From: Diospyros lotus
Lineage: Eukaryota; Streptophyta; Magnoliopsida; Ericales; Ebenaceae
DNA: 64,000 nucleotides
Reading direction: 5' to 3'
Assembly: GCF_014633365.1 (NCBI RefSeq)
Contig: NC_068343.1
Coordinates: forward strand, 23,653,307-23,717,306
Position numbers and translations under genes: made by a program. The notes beneath the pieces were generated by a model. The model searched no databases and was not told the origin of the DNA. It saw nothing but the letters and a program-made list of their open reading frames with translations. Below are positions 11,174-22,659 of this stretch, piece after piece. How positions within the stretch are numbered: the stretch's first letter is position 1; each line of letters opens with the position of its first letter.

Positions 11174-11512
11174 TGTTATGACCCAAGAGGAATTAGAGGG
11201 GCAATGTTGCCATTAGTTACAATTGTTGGTTAGGAGATGCTATTCATTCTGTTAAAGTGCACATGGATGTTGTTCTACAATATTCTATCAGTTGAACAGC
11301 CTATAAATAGGCCATAGTATGTAGAGAAATGTATGTTGGAATGATTTAGTGAATTCATATTTCCCTCCTTACTTTCTCTCTCTAGTTCTTCCTTGTTTTC
11401 CCTCCATTTCTCTTAATTTCTGCTATACATCTCCCTCCAATTCTTATCCGTTTCTCCCCCAAATTCTTCCCAATTCCTTCCTAGACCCTAGCTAAACCTT
11501 AGGGTCATGACA
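11174..11512 (+). repeat. Gypsy 3 3' LTR
   Basis: It runs TGTTATGACC to GTCATGACA and contains the same TATA motif. It is six bases longer near the 3' end than the 5' copy. Confidence 0.9.
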
Positions 11513-11517
11513 GATTC

Positions 11518-11528
11518 GAGACTTAACA
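11518..11528 (+). repeat. Gypsy 2 5' LTR, displaced end
   Basis: GAGACTTAACA completes the 5' LTR; compare GAGACTTGACA at the end of the 3' LTR. The altered primer site TGGTATTAGAG follows at 11531. Confidence 0.85.
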
Positions 11529-11597
11529 ATTGGTATTAGAGTTAGCGACCCTTGGCAGCGTTCTGCAAGTGAAAGCGTGGTGAATTGTGAGCAAACA

Positions 11598-12582
11598 ATG
11601 GCGGAAGGAACGAGACTCAAACAACTGGAGTCGAGAATGGAAGCACTGGAGTTTGGGATGACGTAGACACATGAAGCTATCACTCAAAGCAGGGAAGATG
11701 TAGTTGCAATTCGAGAAGGAATGCGGGAGGAATTGGCGACTTCTCATGAGGATATGCAAAGGGAATTGGAGAGGCACAGGGACGCGATGGCTCAGTTCGA
11801 CCAAAGGATCAACAACATGTTCAACATGCTGTCGTCCCTACCACAATTCCGTTTACCCCTAGAATTTCCCCCTCGATCCGGAGCTAGACCAAATTCAAAC
11901 GGATTTGGTATACTTTCAAGGCCTCCAGGAGAAACAGAGTCGGAAAGGGTGCAAGGAATTGAGATGGACCCTCAAGTAAGGGATTTTAATTTCCAATCTA
12001 GTACTCACACGTCGATGCCAAGGCTGGAGATACCATTGTTTGACGGAACCAGGCCAAGGTGGTGGATCCGTCGATGTGAACGCTTTTTTCAATACTACAG
12101 TGTGGTTAAGCCACAATGAATTACCTTGGCCACAGCCTATCTCAATGATACGGCTGATTCTTGGTTCCAAGGGTGGTTCAGGTCCAGAGGGCTTGGGGTG
12201 AGATGGATCGACTTTGCCGAAGAGTTGTGCAGGAGATTTGGAGAAAAAAACATGGCGGATGTGATAGAAGAATTCAATAAAATCAAACAAGAGGGGGTTG
12301 TAACAGAGTATCTGAAAAAGTTTTGAGTTAGGAGCATCAATGTGGAACGCTTAGCCAACAATCCTTTGCGTCCAGCTTTATTAACGGGCTTAAGGATGAG
12401 TTGAGATCGATGGTTAGGATGATGATGCCAACCACCGTTAGGCAGGTAGCAGAGAAGGCCCGACTACAAGAATTAACGTTGGAAGCAATCTACAAGAGAA
12501 ACAGGGCTTCTCTTCATATGGTTCCCCTGATTCAGGCCCATCAAGAGGAAATTAGCAGGCCCTGACTAATAGAAATCCCACT
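11598..12582 (+). pseudogene. Gypsy 2 gag (broken)
   Basis: Capsid precursor. ATG 11598 opens the frame. An N-terminal coiled-coil-like stretch rich in E, R and Q comes first, then the retrotransposon gag domain: P-L-F-D-G near 12040, W-W-I-R-R-C-E, L-N-D-T-A-D-S-W-F, and L-C-R-R-F-G near 12228. In-frame stops lie at 11664 (TAG), 12117 (TGA) and 12324 (TGA), and a frame change is needed before the knuckle at 12608. Confidence 0.82.
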
Positions 12583-13128
12583 ATGGAGCAGAGGAGACAA
12601 ATGAGGTTGTGTTACAAATGTGGGGACCTTTATAGTCCCGGCCATCAATGCCAAAAGCAACTATTGAACATGGAAGAAGGTGAGGAGAATATAGTTGGGG
12701 AAGAGCAAGAGGATAGTGAGGAGACAATGGAAGAGACCCCCCAACATGACCCTGTTGACGAAGGGGGGGAAATCTCATTTCATGCACTCAAGGGGGGACC
12801 CGTAGGGAAAATCATTAAAGTGGAAGGTAGAGTGGGCAAGACAAAGATCATGGTACTGATTGACAGTGGCACCACCCACAACTTCCTCAACGAAGCGATT
12901 GCCATTGAATTGGGGTGCACACTCATGGATACTACCCCCTTATCAGTAACTGTAGCCAACAACAATAAGATGTATAGCCATTATAAAAGTGTGGGCTTTA
13001 AATGGTTGGTGCAAGGGGAGGAGTTCTCTATTGACTTGAGAATTCTAGAGCTAGGAGGCTGTGACATAGTCCTAGGGGTGAACTGGATGAGGACAATAAG
13101 TCCTCTAACTTCGACTTCAATAAACTAA
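12583..13128 (+). pseudogene. Gypsy 2 zinc knuckle and aspartic protease
   Basis: A knuckle C-Y-K-C-G-D-L-Y-S-P-G-H-Q-C begins at 12608 and is followed by an acidic linker. The retropepsin motif L-I-D-S-G-T-T-H-N-F has its catalytic aspartate codon at 12862-12864. The second conserved protease motif reads D-I-V-L-G-V-N-W-M near 13060. The frame is lost shortly after (about 13110), and the linker to reverse transcriptase needs at least one frameshift. Confidence 0.85.
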
Positions 13129-13139
13129 AAGTCACTCTA

Positions 13140-14950
13140 GATCTGAAAGGGAAGAAGCTAGCATTAAAGGGGAGCCTAGAGGCAGGACAATGTAAGGTGA
13201 TCACAAGCAAAAGGTTACAAAGGTTGTTATCTAAGGGAAAGGGGTAGATATCTCAGATGTTTTCCATCCGAGCCATGGAGATGGATGAAGGAGAACAGGA
13301 GGGCCCTCTAGTCACTGACCTCTTTGCAAAGGCAACTTACCCTACTGAATTACATACTTTTAGAATTCAAAGACTTATTTGTTGAACCACACGCCCCCAA
13401 ATCGACTTTTCAACCATTCCATACCCTTGAAACCCAACTCCGAGCTAGTCAATATCCAAGCCTATTGTTACCCCCCTTACCAGAAGGCTGAAATTGAAAA
13501 ACAAGTAAAAAACAAGCTCAGTGCTTCAATTATTCAGCCTAGCCAGAGCCCCTTTGCATCTCCTATACTTCTTGTCAAAAAGAAGGACGACACCTGGCAC
13601 TTTTGCATAGATTATAGACAACTAAATGACCTCACCGTGAAAAATAAATTTCCTATTCCCTTGATTGAAGACTTGCTCAATGAACTAAATGGGGCTGCCA
13701 TCTTCACTAAACTAGACCTATGTGCAAGGTATCATCAAATCAGAATGAACCCTGTAGACATACAGAAAACGGCCTTCAGAACACACCAAGGCCTCTATGA
13801 ATTCCAAGTGATGCCATTTGACCTCACCAATGCCCTAGCCACTTTCCAGGCTCTAATGAACCACCTATTTGCCCCCTACCTAAGGAAATTTATTCTAGCA
13901 TTCTTTGATGATATTTTGGTCTACAATCCCAACCTCAAACAACACCTAACCCACATTTGAAATCCTGAAAGCCAACCAATTATATGTGAAACCCTCAAAG
14001 TGTTCATTTGCAAAGAGTGAGGTGGAATATTTAGGGTATATCATCTCGAGTCAAGGAGTCAGTACAGACCCCAATAAAATTGCAAGAATGGCCTAGGCCT
14101 TCATCTATAAGGGAGTTGAGGGGATTCCTAGGGCTAACGGGATATTACAGGAGGTTTATACAATACTACGGGGTAATCAGTAAGCCCTTGATTGAGTTAC
14201 TCAAGAAAGACCACTTAGATGGAATTCCCCAGCTGAGGTTGCTTTCATTACACTTAAAAGGGAAATGACACAAGCCCCTGGTTTTGGCCCTACCTGATTT
14301 CTCTAAACCCTTTGTGATTGAGACAGAAGCATGCAACATTGGGTTAGGAACAGTGTTGATACAGGAAGGAAGACCCTTAGCCTACATCAATCAGGCATTG
14401 GTTGCTAAGCAACGGGGACTGAGTGTGTATGAAAAAGAATTGCTAGCAATGATCATAGCCATCGACAAATGGAAGCACTACCTGGTGAGAGCCACATTCA
14501 TCATAAGGATAGACCATAAAAGTCTGAGACACCTTCTACAGTAAAGATTGTATACACATCTACAAAGGAAGGGGGTATCAAAATTACTGGGCCTGGATTA
14601 TGTGATACAGTATAGGAAGGACAAAGAAAATATTGTGGCAGATGCCTTGTCGAGAAGAGAAGAAGAAGGGGTGTGTAAAGCCATTACAATGGTGGTACCC
14701 GATTGGGTCAAAGATGTCACTAAGAGTTATGATAAATCTGAATGGATTAAATCCTTGCAGACTCAGCTGGTAGTTAGGCATAACAATGAACAGGGGTACT
14801 CTATCTCCAATGGTCTAATCAAGTTTAAAGGTAGATTGGTTGTGGAGGATGACAGAGAATTAAAATCCAAGATATTGCAAGCACTACATAGCTCTCCTCT
14901 AGGAGGGCAATCAGGGTCAGAGCTACCTATTATAGAGTTTGACTGATGTT
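13140..14950 (+). pseudogene. Gypsy 2 reverse transcriptase and RNase H (broken)
   Basis: The RT palm is clear: Y-R-Q-L-N near 13615, F-T-K-L-D-L near 13705, and catalytic F-F-D-D-I-L-V-Y at about 13901. A frameshift follows at about 13955. The connection domain is at 14080-14268 ([11 protein letters not shown]), and RNase H is at 14284-14700, with E-T-E-A where T-D-A-S is usual and I-D-H-K-S-L. TAA interrupts at 14542. It ends at the integrase zinc-binding region (H-S-S-P-L-G-G). Several frames are used, so it cannot be translated as one protein. Confidence 0.87.
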
Positions 14951-16093
14951 CTTTTGGCCAGGGCTTAAAAAAGAGGTGATGGAGTTTGTGGCAGTTTGCA
15001 TGACATGCCAACGATGCAAGCATGAACAAGTGGCTTACCTAGGGTTGTTACAACCACTGGCTATACCAAAGTAGGCATAGGAGGAGATATCCATGGACTT
15101 TATTGAGGGCCTACCCAAGTCTAAAGGCAAAAACGTGATCCTAGTAGTGGTTGACAGACTGACAAAGTTTGCTCACTTCATCAGCCTCACACATCCATTC
15201 ACAGCCCAGGAAGTTGCTCGAGTGCTCATTGATACGATGGCTAAGATGCAAGGGATACCTAAATCCATTGTTTTAGATCGAGACAAAGTATTTACCAGCC
15301 ACTTCTGGCATGAGCTGTTCAAGGGCCTAGGGGTGGGTCTGCATATGTCCTCCACATACCATCATGAGTTAGATGGGCAGACCGAGAGGGTTAACTAGTG
15401 CTTGGAGTCTTATTTAAGATGTATGTGTTTTGCAAGGCCTAAGAGTTGGGGAAGGTGGCTATCCCTAGCATAGTGGTGGTATAACACAAGCTACCACAGC
15501 TCAATCAAGAAGACCCCTTTCGAGGCTCTATTCAGATATAAGACATCCACATTGCCCGCTGTGACTGACTTCATGGAGACACGAACCAATGCGGCAAAAT
15601 ACTTACATAGAAGAAAGGAGATGCTCTTTATACTCAAGCAAGAGTTGGCTACAGCTATAACATGATGAAACAAGCTGCTAATTGTAGGAGAAGTGACAGG
15701 AATTTCAATGTGGGGGATCAGGTCTTTCTAAAGGTCAGACGATTTCTACAACACTCTTTCTTTGCTACAACCCCCACCAAGCTAAGTCCAAAGTACTTTC
15801 GATCGTTTCTCATACTAGAACGGGTGGGCAAAGTGGCCTACAAGCTACAGTTGCCTCTGGGCGTGGAATGCCATCTGGTCTTTCATGTTTCTCTCCTGAA
15901 GAAGTATGTGGAGCCTAATGCTACTGTTAGCCCCGACCCGTCGCCAACAAACGAAGACGTAGAGGAAGAGGCGGAGCCTCTAGCTATCATAGACAGAAGG
16001 GTAATCTATCAAGGGCCCTTACCCCTCATTCAAGTGTTGGTCCAATGGTCACACCGACACCCCGAGAACACCACTTGGGAATACCTACCATAG
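14950..16093 (+). pseudogene. Gypsy 2 integrase with chromodomain-like end
   Basis: C-M-T-C-Q-R-C completes the zinc-binding region near 14998. The core has V-V-V-D-R-L-T near 15146, L-D-R-D-K-V-F near 15275 and the Q-T-E-R segment near 15376. The C-terminal part (15662-16093) contains G-D-Q-V-F-L-K, then V-F-H-V-S-L-L-K-K. It ends in a chromodomain-like stretch (I-D-R-R-V-I ... V-L-V-Q-W ... T-T-W-E-Y-L), the mark of chromoviruses. Stops and frameshifts are present. Confidence 0.87.
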
Positions 16094-16169
16094 TTGCTGA
16101 AACAATTTCCACGAGCTGCTCAACTACTCACCTTCCTTGGGGACAAGGAAGATTTCAAGGGGAGGGGAT

Positions 16170-16476
16170 TGTCATGAGCCTAAGGGCATAATTGTAATGA
16201 GCATATAGAAGCATAGTTGTAGCTATAATAAATGAGTAGTAGCATGTGGGCTGGCGGTTACCGCTTAGACGGATTGTACCTAGTCGGTTACATTAACAAA
16301 CCGAGGGTGCTAGCCTATAAAAGGCATTGTAAAAGAGGGTGGGAACTATTAATGAAAAGCATTCGGTTCTTTCCCTCTCTTTCTTTCTCCTTCTCTACTT
16401 CAAATTCTCCCTCATTTTCCTCTTTAAACCTTCGGTTCTCTCAGAATTGTCCAAGTCTCGAATTCGAGACTTGACA
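16170..16476 (+). repeat. Gypsy 2 3' LTR
   Basis: It runs TGTCATGAGC to CGAGACTTGACA and follows the purine-rich AAGGGGAGGGGA primer tract. It matches 7600-7912 plus 11518-11528. Confidence 0.9.
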
Positions 16477-17152
16477 AACAACAAACACCACCCTGAAGAT
16501 GACACCCTTTGAGGCCCTTTTCGGATATAAGCCACCTTTGTTACCAATTGGAAGAAGCTAAAACCTAGTAGCCATGGTAGACAACTATCTGTCCCAGAGG
16601 CAACAAATGATGCAAACCCTAAAGAAGGAGTTGGCTAACGCACAAAATCGGATGAAACAATTTGCTGACAAGAAAAGGAGTGAGAGGTCCTTCTCTGTGG
16701 GGTATAAGGTGCATTTGAAGTTGAGGCAAGTCCAATTGAAGACTATCACCAAATGCAGTAACTAAGCTCAGCCCCAAATTTTATGGCCCCTATGAAGTGA
16801 TAGCTCAAGTGGGAAAGGCTGCTTACAAACTACACCTACCAAAAGGGTCCAACATCCACCTATGTTTCATGTGTCTCTCCTTAAGCCTTCTACCGGCCAC
16901 AACCCTATAAGTCCTACTCTACCGCCAGCAATTCAAGGAATTCAACAAGAGGTTGAACTTATAGCTATTGTGGGTAAATAGGTCACCTTCAAGTAGAGGG
17001 TACCAGTCACACAAGTGCTTGTGCGTTGATGTAACCTCCACCTAGAAAACAACATGTGGGAGTATCTACCCAATCTCTTGAAGCAATTTCCCAGGGCAAC
17101 AAGCCTACTCTAACCTTCTTGAGGACAAGTAAGGTTTCAAGTGGGGGGGAAT
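16477..17152 (+). pseudogene. Gypsy 1 integrase C-terminus, right of nested element
   Basis: Continues the integrase split at 7599: M-T-P-F-E-A-L-F-G-Y near 16500, then V-G-Y-K-V-H-L-K near 16697, V-G-K-A-A-Y-K-L near 16810, and chromodomain-like W-E-Y-L-P near 17060 read through stops and shifts. A purine tract (about 17141-17152) precedes the 3' LTR. Confidence 0.78.
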
Positions 17153-17544
17153 TGTCACGTGACTAGAGGGAACTACTGAAGCAGGAAGGGCATTATGAAT
17201 ATACTCAGGGTATTATTGTAATAAAGGAAGAGGGTGGTTACATGCAAGAAGAGTGTACAAGAGGAGATGGTTACATAGAAGAATGTGGAAGATGTAATTC
17301 AAATGTTGGCACCAATCCTTCAAAGGATGGATATATAAGCCAACTCCCGCGGCCCATAGAGGCATGATTGAATACAATTGATTCAATTCTCCTCTCTCAA
17401 TTCTCTCAATCTCTCTCTGTCTCTGTTCTTTCCATTCCTTCGCCCTCTCTATTATCTTTCCGATCAAGCGCAATTCCCCATTGAATTGCGGGAATTCCCC
17501 ATTGAATTCCGGGAGAGTTTCCTTGTCAGAATTAGGTTCTGACA
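17153..17544 (+). repeat. Gypsy 1 3' LTR
   Basis: It runs TGTCACGTGA to TAGGTTCTGACA, 392 bp, with a TATA-like GATATATAAGCC near 17330. A near-duplicate pair CCCCATTGAATT occurs at about 17474 and 17498. No partner 5' LTR is in the window. Confidence 0.82.
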
Positions 17545-18981
17545 ATAGACAAATCACAATATCTTGTAATATACTGTAGAATATTGGCTTCTATCAAATA
17601 TGCTGCAACATCCAATGTGATATAAATTTATCTTTCGCAAGTTATGAATCAATGGTAGGTTTTTTATGGGACAGGTCAGTGCCTGCTTTCTTCTTTTTTC
17701 ATTACAAGTTAAACTTATTCTAATTAAAACATAACAACTGATCCATATGAGAAAGAAACTATCTCTTCTATAACAAAAAAAATACTAAAAATGCTCTCAA
17801 AAATTCAAAATTTGAATCATAAATGTTTTGATATGATTTAAGAAACAATTAAATAAAGATCTGCCCATATCTTCAAGAAAGTTATGGATGAGAGAATTTG
17901 TGGGAAAAGCTACCCCACAACAAATTTTTGAGAAGAAAACTCCAAACTGAGAGACAAGGCTAAGAATAAGGAGACAATACACTTGTTTCCATTCCCTTTA
18001 TTCATGCAGTACCAAATGAAACAAGTCTACCTCCTTTAGATAAAATTAATCATAGTTATGACCTCATCTGTGATCCAGACTGAAAACAAGACAATAAGCC
18101 TCATGGAGCATGAGATACCCAAACTCTTATGCAAAGGAAGGATGGGCCTTTTTCTGCCCATAAAAGCTGAAAATACGCCAAGTGATTAGCTCCAACATTT
18201 CCTCCACCTCCTATCACTTTTGAAGTTGATATCCCAAAAACACTTGTGAACCTTCAATCTGTATATATCACATAAAGTTATACAGCAAAACAGCCTCCTC
18301 AACCTCACATGTACCTACCAAAGATGGCTCCTAAATTAACCTCCATCCATTCCCAACAACGTAGATATGCTTAAAATCATCTCAAAGACAGTATATGCCG
18401 TTCCACCACATCAAGCTTAAGGACAGTGTTATGTGCCAGCACTAACAGCCTGCAACTTGTGTTTATAGGTGCCATACCCATGGTTACAAGAAGGGGAAGG
18501 ATTGGAGGAAGTAATGCAGCAGGCTTAATGACTTTTATGATTTGTTTATTTTTATTTTTGTCTGTTTCAGTCATATTTCCGTTGTTTAAGCCTATCATGT
18601 AAGGCAGTTGTCATTAGTTATGTTCAGTTGTGTAAGCCCCCTTGTTACATTCTCTAACCAATCAAGTTTATATTTCAAGAAAAGTAATGTGCTACCACAT
18701 ATATATGACAATGACCAGATGAAAGATTGGATCAATAATCTTCTATGAACAGCATTTCAATACGCTTAAAACAAATTTTTTTGTAAAATCGTACCCATAT
18801 CCACAACACAACACAATTCAACTCAGTTTCCTAAAGCCTTACCCCCAACCAGCAAAAACTGAACAAAGAACAATAATTAAGGACATTTTCTACTAGTGTT
18901 GAAATAGAAGATCACTCCCGCACAACCCTATGCAGATAACAATTTATGCAAAATTCCACTAATAAGAGATAGAGAGAGTAC
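17545..18981. other. AT-rich DNA downstream of WD40 exon, no coding exons seen
   Basis: Read on both strands, this stretch shows no further WD40 exon and no transposon domain. It may be part of a long first intron of the WDR83-like gene or sequence left after that gene was broken. Confidence 0.5.
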
Positions 18982-19196
18982 GAGGTGCAGTGGACGTCGC
19001 GGACTTCACGACCATGGGATTTGTAGGTCTTGATATGGATGCCGCGGTGGGGATTCCAGAGGCGGATGGTCCTGTCCTTGCCGCCGGAGAGACAGTAATT
19101 ACCGTCGCCGTTGAACCTCGCCGCCAAAACCGCCCCCTCGTGCCCCTTCAGCGCGGTCGCCTCCTTCCGCGGCAGTTCTTCCGCCCCTCCGCTCAT
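18982..19196 (-). CDS. WDR83: First exon of WDR83/MORG1-like WD40 protein
   Basis: On the minus strand, ATG at 19196 starts a 71-codon exon ending at a GT donor (18981-18980). Residues 15-71 contain the first WD40 repeat, with the phrases H-E-G-A-V-L-A-A-R-F-N-G-D-G-N-Y and G-K-D-R-T-I-R-L-W-N-P-H-R-G, then Y-K-S-H-G-R-E-V-R-D-V-H starting the second. These match the WDR83/MORG1 family, a conserved scaffold also found with spliceosomal complexes. A longer upstream frame (to 19253) adds a glycine- and arginine-rich stretch; I prefer 19196 because the family starts close to the first repeat. The other repeats are not in the adjacent 1.4 kb. The gene either has a long intron or is truncated by the transposon nest. 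Confidence 0.8.
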
Positions 19197-19420
19197 TTTC
19201 CACGGCCCCCGCCCAGCTTTCTTCCCCCCACCCCGTCCACACCCCTTTGTCAAATGTTATCGTGCGCCATGCCTGCTCATTTTAGTGCCCATCCTCACCC
19301 GAGCGCCCAATTGGGTAGCACCAATGATACGATGGGAACCGGCGAGCCGGCCCGGCTTGACCCGTCAACGAGTAGAATGTATATTTTTGATAGATTTATG
19401 TTTTGTCTTTGATGAAAATT
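19197..19420 (-). promoter_or_regulatory. Likely 5' region of the WD40 gene
   Basis: A GC-rich block directly upstream of the exon in an otherwise AT-rich area fits a 5' untranslated region and proximal promoter. No clear TATA box was identified. Confidence 0.4.
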
Positions 19421-20749
19421 AATTATATTTTAATGATAAAATTATTTTATAAATGGGTATTAACTTGGTGTTTCAAATTACTTTTATATGATCTATTAAG
19501 TACTGAAATTAAAATTAATTTCATCATGCAATCTAATGTCAAAAAATCTTGTGATAAATTTTTTAATAATATTTGAAATATTATATTTTTATTTAATTAA
19601 AAATATTATATCAAAAATAATTTCATGGAAAAAAGTTTTAAATTGATTTTTTGTGGAACAGAAACTGAAAGCATTTTTAATATTTTTTAATATTCCAAAA
19701 TGGCCCAAAATATTTTCAAAATTATGAAAATGGCCACACAAAAAAATTATATATATATATATATTTGTGTTTCTTGACATTTCAAGCTAAGAACACATTT
19801 CAGAAACGACATATTTTTAATGTTTCCATGCATCAATGATCGGTACTACTAGTTTTCTTCTTTTCTTTGTTTTTTCTTCTCGTTATCCTCTTCTTTATAT
19901 CATTGAGACTCATTTACTTTCTTAGAAATGAACTTTTCTATGATAGGTTTGTTCTAAAATCCAACCCATCATCAAACAAGATAGGTTTTGGAACAAACTT
20001 GTTACACCTGTAAGTGTGGGCGTGCATGCACATGTGTGTGTGTGTGAGAGAGAGAGGGGGGGCAATGAAGCGACGAAAAAGAAAGAAAAGGAAAAAAATA
20101 AGAAGTATAAAGGAAGTTGCAGACAACAGTTGGGTTGAACCCATAACTGATGATGGTTCTTGTCTAGTGAGACTTCTTTATTTTTATCTAGTTAATTTTT
20201 AGTTTTTAATTTTACTTAATTAACGTCATTTTTTACCAAAAAAATGTCCAAATTTGTACCATTATATAAACATATACTATATTTTGGTGTCATAAAATCT
20301 TTTTCAATAAAATATTTTCTCAAAACATACGTAAAATGCACTCAACACTCGTGTTTAACCTTAAGGTGTAGTGTGTTTTCACCTTTTACTTTCTTAGGAA
20401 TGACTTTTACTTTCTTAGGAATGACATTCTTGCGAAAATCATTAATGGGAGTCTCATTACTAGGAAGATAAATTTTTTTTGAAAAAGTAACATAGTTGTG
20501 ATTGGTAGTTTGCAATTTTTTAGGAAAGAATTTGAAAATTTTAAGAATACATTTATGGCTTAGAATTAAAATTTTATGTTCATCATATACATTTATTAAG
20601 TATTAAACTTCAAAATAACAAATCATATATTATTTTGAATATGAAGTACATATTATTTATATACATTATATATAATAAAATATTTATAACATATATTATA
20701 TATTATATACTATATTAATATATTATAAGGTCCGTAACACGCTCATGGG
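19421..20749. other. AT-rich intergenic DNA with simple repeats
   Basis: It contains (TA)n near 19747-19765, a GT/GA tract at about 20033-20058, and a direct duplication of TTTTACTTTCTTAGGAATGA at about 20385-20426. No gene is supported. Confidence 0.5.
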
Positions 20750-21960
20750 TGAGCACTTTAAGTTAATGTAGCAAGACGACGTGAGGACGATATGCCAAGG
20801 TAGTAAACGTTGAGGTAGCACAAGGCGTGAGAGTAGATACTTCTATAAAAAGATGCATTGTGGGTTGAAGGTTCAAGTGGTAGGGCAAGCACAAGGGTGT
20901 CGCGCTAAAAAGCCACTAAGATCACGTAGTGGCATGTGTTAGGCAACACGAATGCACACATAGAGTAGCATGTCGTGTGCGCACATATGCGTGGGTGGTA
21001 CAATTGACACACACGTGCAGATAGTTGTAGTGATATCATGTGCAAGCAACACAATGGGCAAGATTTGCTGGCGCATGGCATCGTGCTGACATGGTGGTAC
21101 GAATGTAAACATGATGCTAGGGCTATGGCATGGTTGGTTAAATGGTTGAGACAAGTGCAAGTGTTGTAACATATCCCCTGTGGTGTTTCATTTGGAGGGC
21201 CTATGGGGGAGTCTTCCCAAAGAAGTCAACCCCAGCTTAAGAGAGTACCTTCTCTCGAAAGGGTCTTCGGGGGCCGTCTTCAGGGGCATTGTTCCTTGAA
21301 GACCCAAGTACCTTTTCGAAGACAAGCTTAAGTATTCTTCTGAAGACCCTTCAAGATTTTATTTTCTTAAAGGCTAACACAGTCTTCTGAAGACCCTTTA
21401 GAGAATAGTTTCCTTGAAGGCTTGGCTCAAGGTCTTCCTGAAGTCTAACCTAGTGATAATTGAACACCCTTACCTGAAAGGGTCGTGCCACGTGTCACCA
21501 TGCATGTGTGCCACATATCTTAGCTTGCCACATGTCCCAATTCTTCTAGGGGTATAAATATCCCTTGACCCTTCACCTTCCTAGACTTTTCCCTAGATCT
21601 GAGATCTCTTTCCGACTATTCCGCGTACACCTCTTCCAAAGAGACTCTACTATTTCGAAGGCATTATCCACATTTCTCTAAATTTACATAATTGCTTTCA
21701 CACCATGATTATATTTGACTTAGGCATTGGAGGGTCACCGTGGGAGAGATTCTTGCATGCCTTTTGATTGTCTTCTACCTTGTAGATCGGAAGACCCGAA
21801 ACTCTTCCGACAATTTTTTTGAAAAACCCTTCCACAGTTTTCTTGGAAGACTCTTTTGGAGCTACAAATGCCTCAAAGACCTTCTAGATGACCTCTTCTG
21901 AGTCAACCTTGCTCTTTCGCCTAGCCTTGCCGACTTTCTGTTGAGCTTTCTTAAGACAAA
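20750..21960. repeat. Unclassified LTR-like remnant with GAAGAC array
   Basis: A non-coding stretch (20750-21178) leads into LTR-like sequence with a TATA box (GGGGTATAAATATCCC, near 21549) and a downstream pyrimidine-rich segment. GAAGAC or GTCTTC occurs about 12 times between 21208 and 21850. The phrase TTAGGCATTGGAGGGTCACC resembles the transcribed part of long gypsy LTRs. Boundaries are not defined. Confidence 0.4.
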
Positions 21961-22659
21961 CAAGTTTCAATTGTTATATTACGTTAATAACAACAAGAAT
22001 TAGTAGATAGTTGTAGGTAATTTTTGACCCCATTGGGTTGCAATATCTAAAAATTTTAGAAAATTTTGGATACTAATAACTATTTTTTAAAATTAGACCA
22101 AATTGGGACTTGGTGATAATTTGATAAATTATTGAGAGGTATTTACTATAACTAAACATGAATTCACAAAGAAAACAAATCTAAGTGTAATTTGCCAAAA
22201 TTAAATAAAATAAACCAATTTTGTTAGGTTATGGAGCTAACATTGAGTATGAAAATGCAACAAAACCAAATCAATTTGAGTCAATCTAGATGCCAAGCTC
22301 TATAGATTCAATTAAAGACGAACCTATAAGACCCAATCTTAATAGAAATTGGTATTGTGTCTTGAAGTTGGTTAAAACAAATAACGGGTTGGTCGAAAGC
22401 TTATTTTGAACCTAAAGAAGTCCAAATGGGCTTGGGTTAAGACAAACTAAAGATGGACATCAAAAGGGCAAAAACAATTGTTTAGTATTACAACAAATAG
22501 TCTGGGTAGTCCATTTTCGACTTAAATTCTAATTAATTAGTCTTTAATTGGGCCAAATTATTTTATGGGTCTTAATGATGGGATGGAGAATAGTAACTTG
22601 GCATCTTTGGTATGAATTTTTGATTAGATAACATGAAGATATTAACACAACACAACCAA
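21961..22659. other. AT-rich intergenic DNA
   Basis: No coding potential, terminal repeats or recognised motif. Confidence 0.4.

Larger units (their letters stand above)
7913..11512 (+). mobile_element. Gypsy 3: 3.6-kb gag-only LTR element in gypsy 2's LTR
   Basis: Two near-identical LTRs (7913-8245 and 11174-11512) flank 2.9 kb of internal DNA. The 5-bp duplication GATTC is perfect (7908-7912 and 11513-11517). A tRNA-Met primer site is at 8248, and a purine tract AGTAGGGGGAAT precedes the 3' LTR. The internal region has a long non-coding leader and a gag remnant but no protease, reverse transcriptase or integrase, so the element is non-autonomous (LARD or TR-GAG style). The LTRs differ by about 5% by eye. 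Confidence 0.9.
7600..16476 (+). mobile_element. Gypsy 2 chromovirus, nested in gypsy 1, carrying gypsy 3
   Basis: The 5' LTR is 7600-7912 plus 11518-11528 (split by gypsy 3), and the 3' LTR is 16170-16476. A tRNA-Met-type primer site follows the 5' LTR (11531) and a purine tract precedes the 3' LTR (16158-16169). Flanks AACAC (7595-7599) and AACAA (16477-16481) fit a 5-bp duplication with one change. By eye the LTRs differ by about 10% plus a deletion of about 17 bases in the 3' copy. The coding region has several frameshifts and stops. Confidence 0.88.

Noticed and set aside
18377..18598. Minus-strand frame of 73 codons as a second WD40 exon
   Set aside because: No WD40 signature (GH or WD pairs in register) and no acceptor in phase with exon 1.
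19197..19253. N-terminal extension of the WD40 exon
   Set aside because: Open upstream codons give a Gly/Lys/Arg-rich stretch atypical of the family; the ATG at 19196 fits better.
18990..19422. Plus-strand open frames opposite the WD40 exon
   Set aside because: They are antisense shadows of a conserved minus-strand exon and its GC-rich leader.
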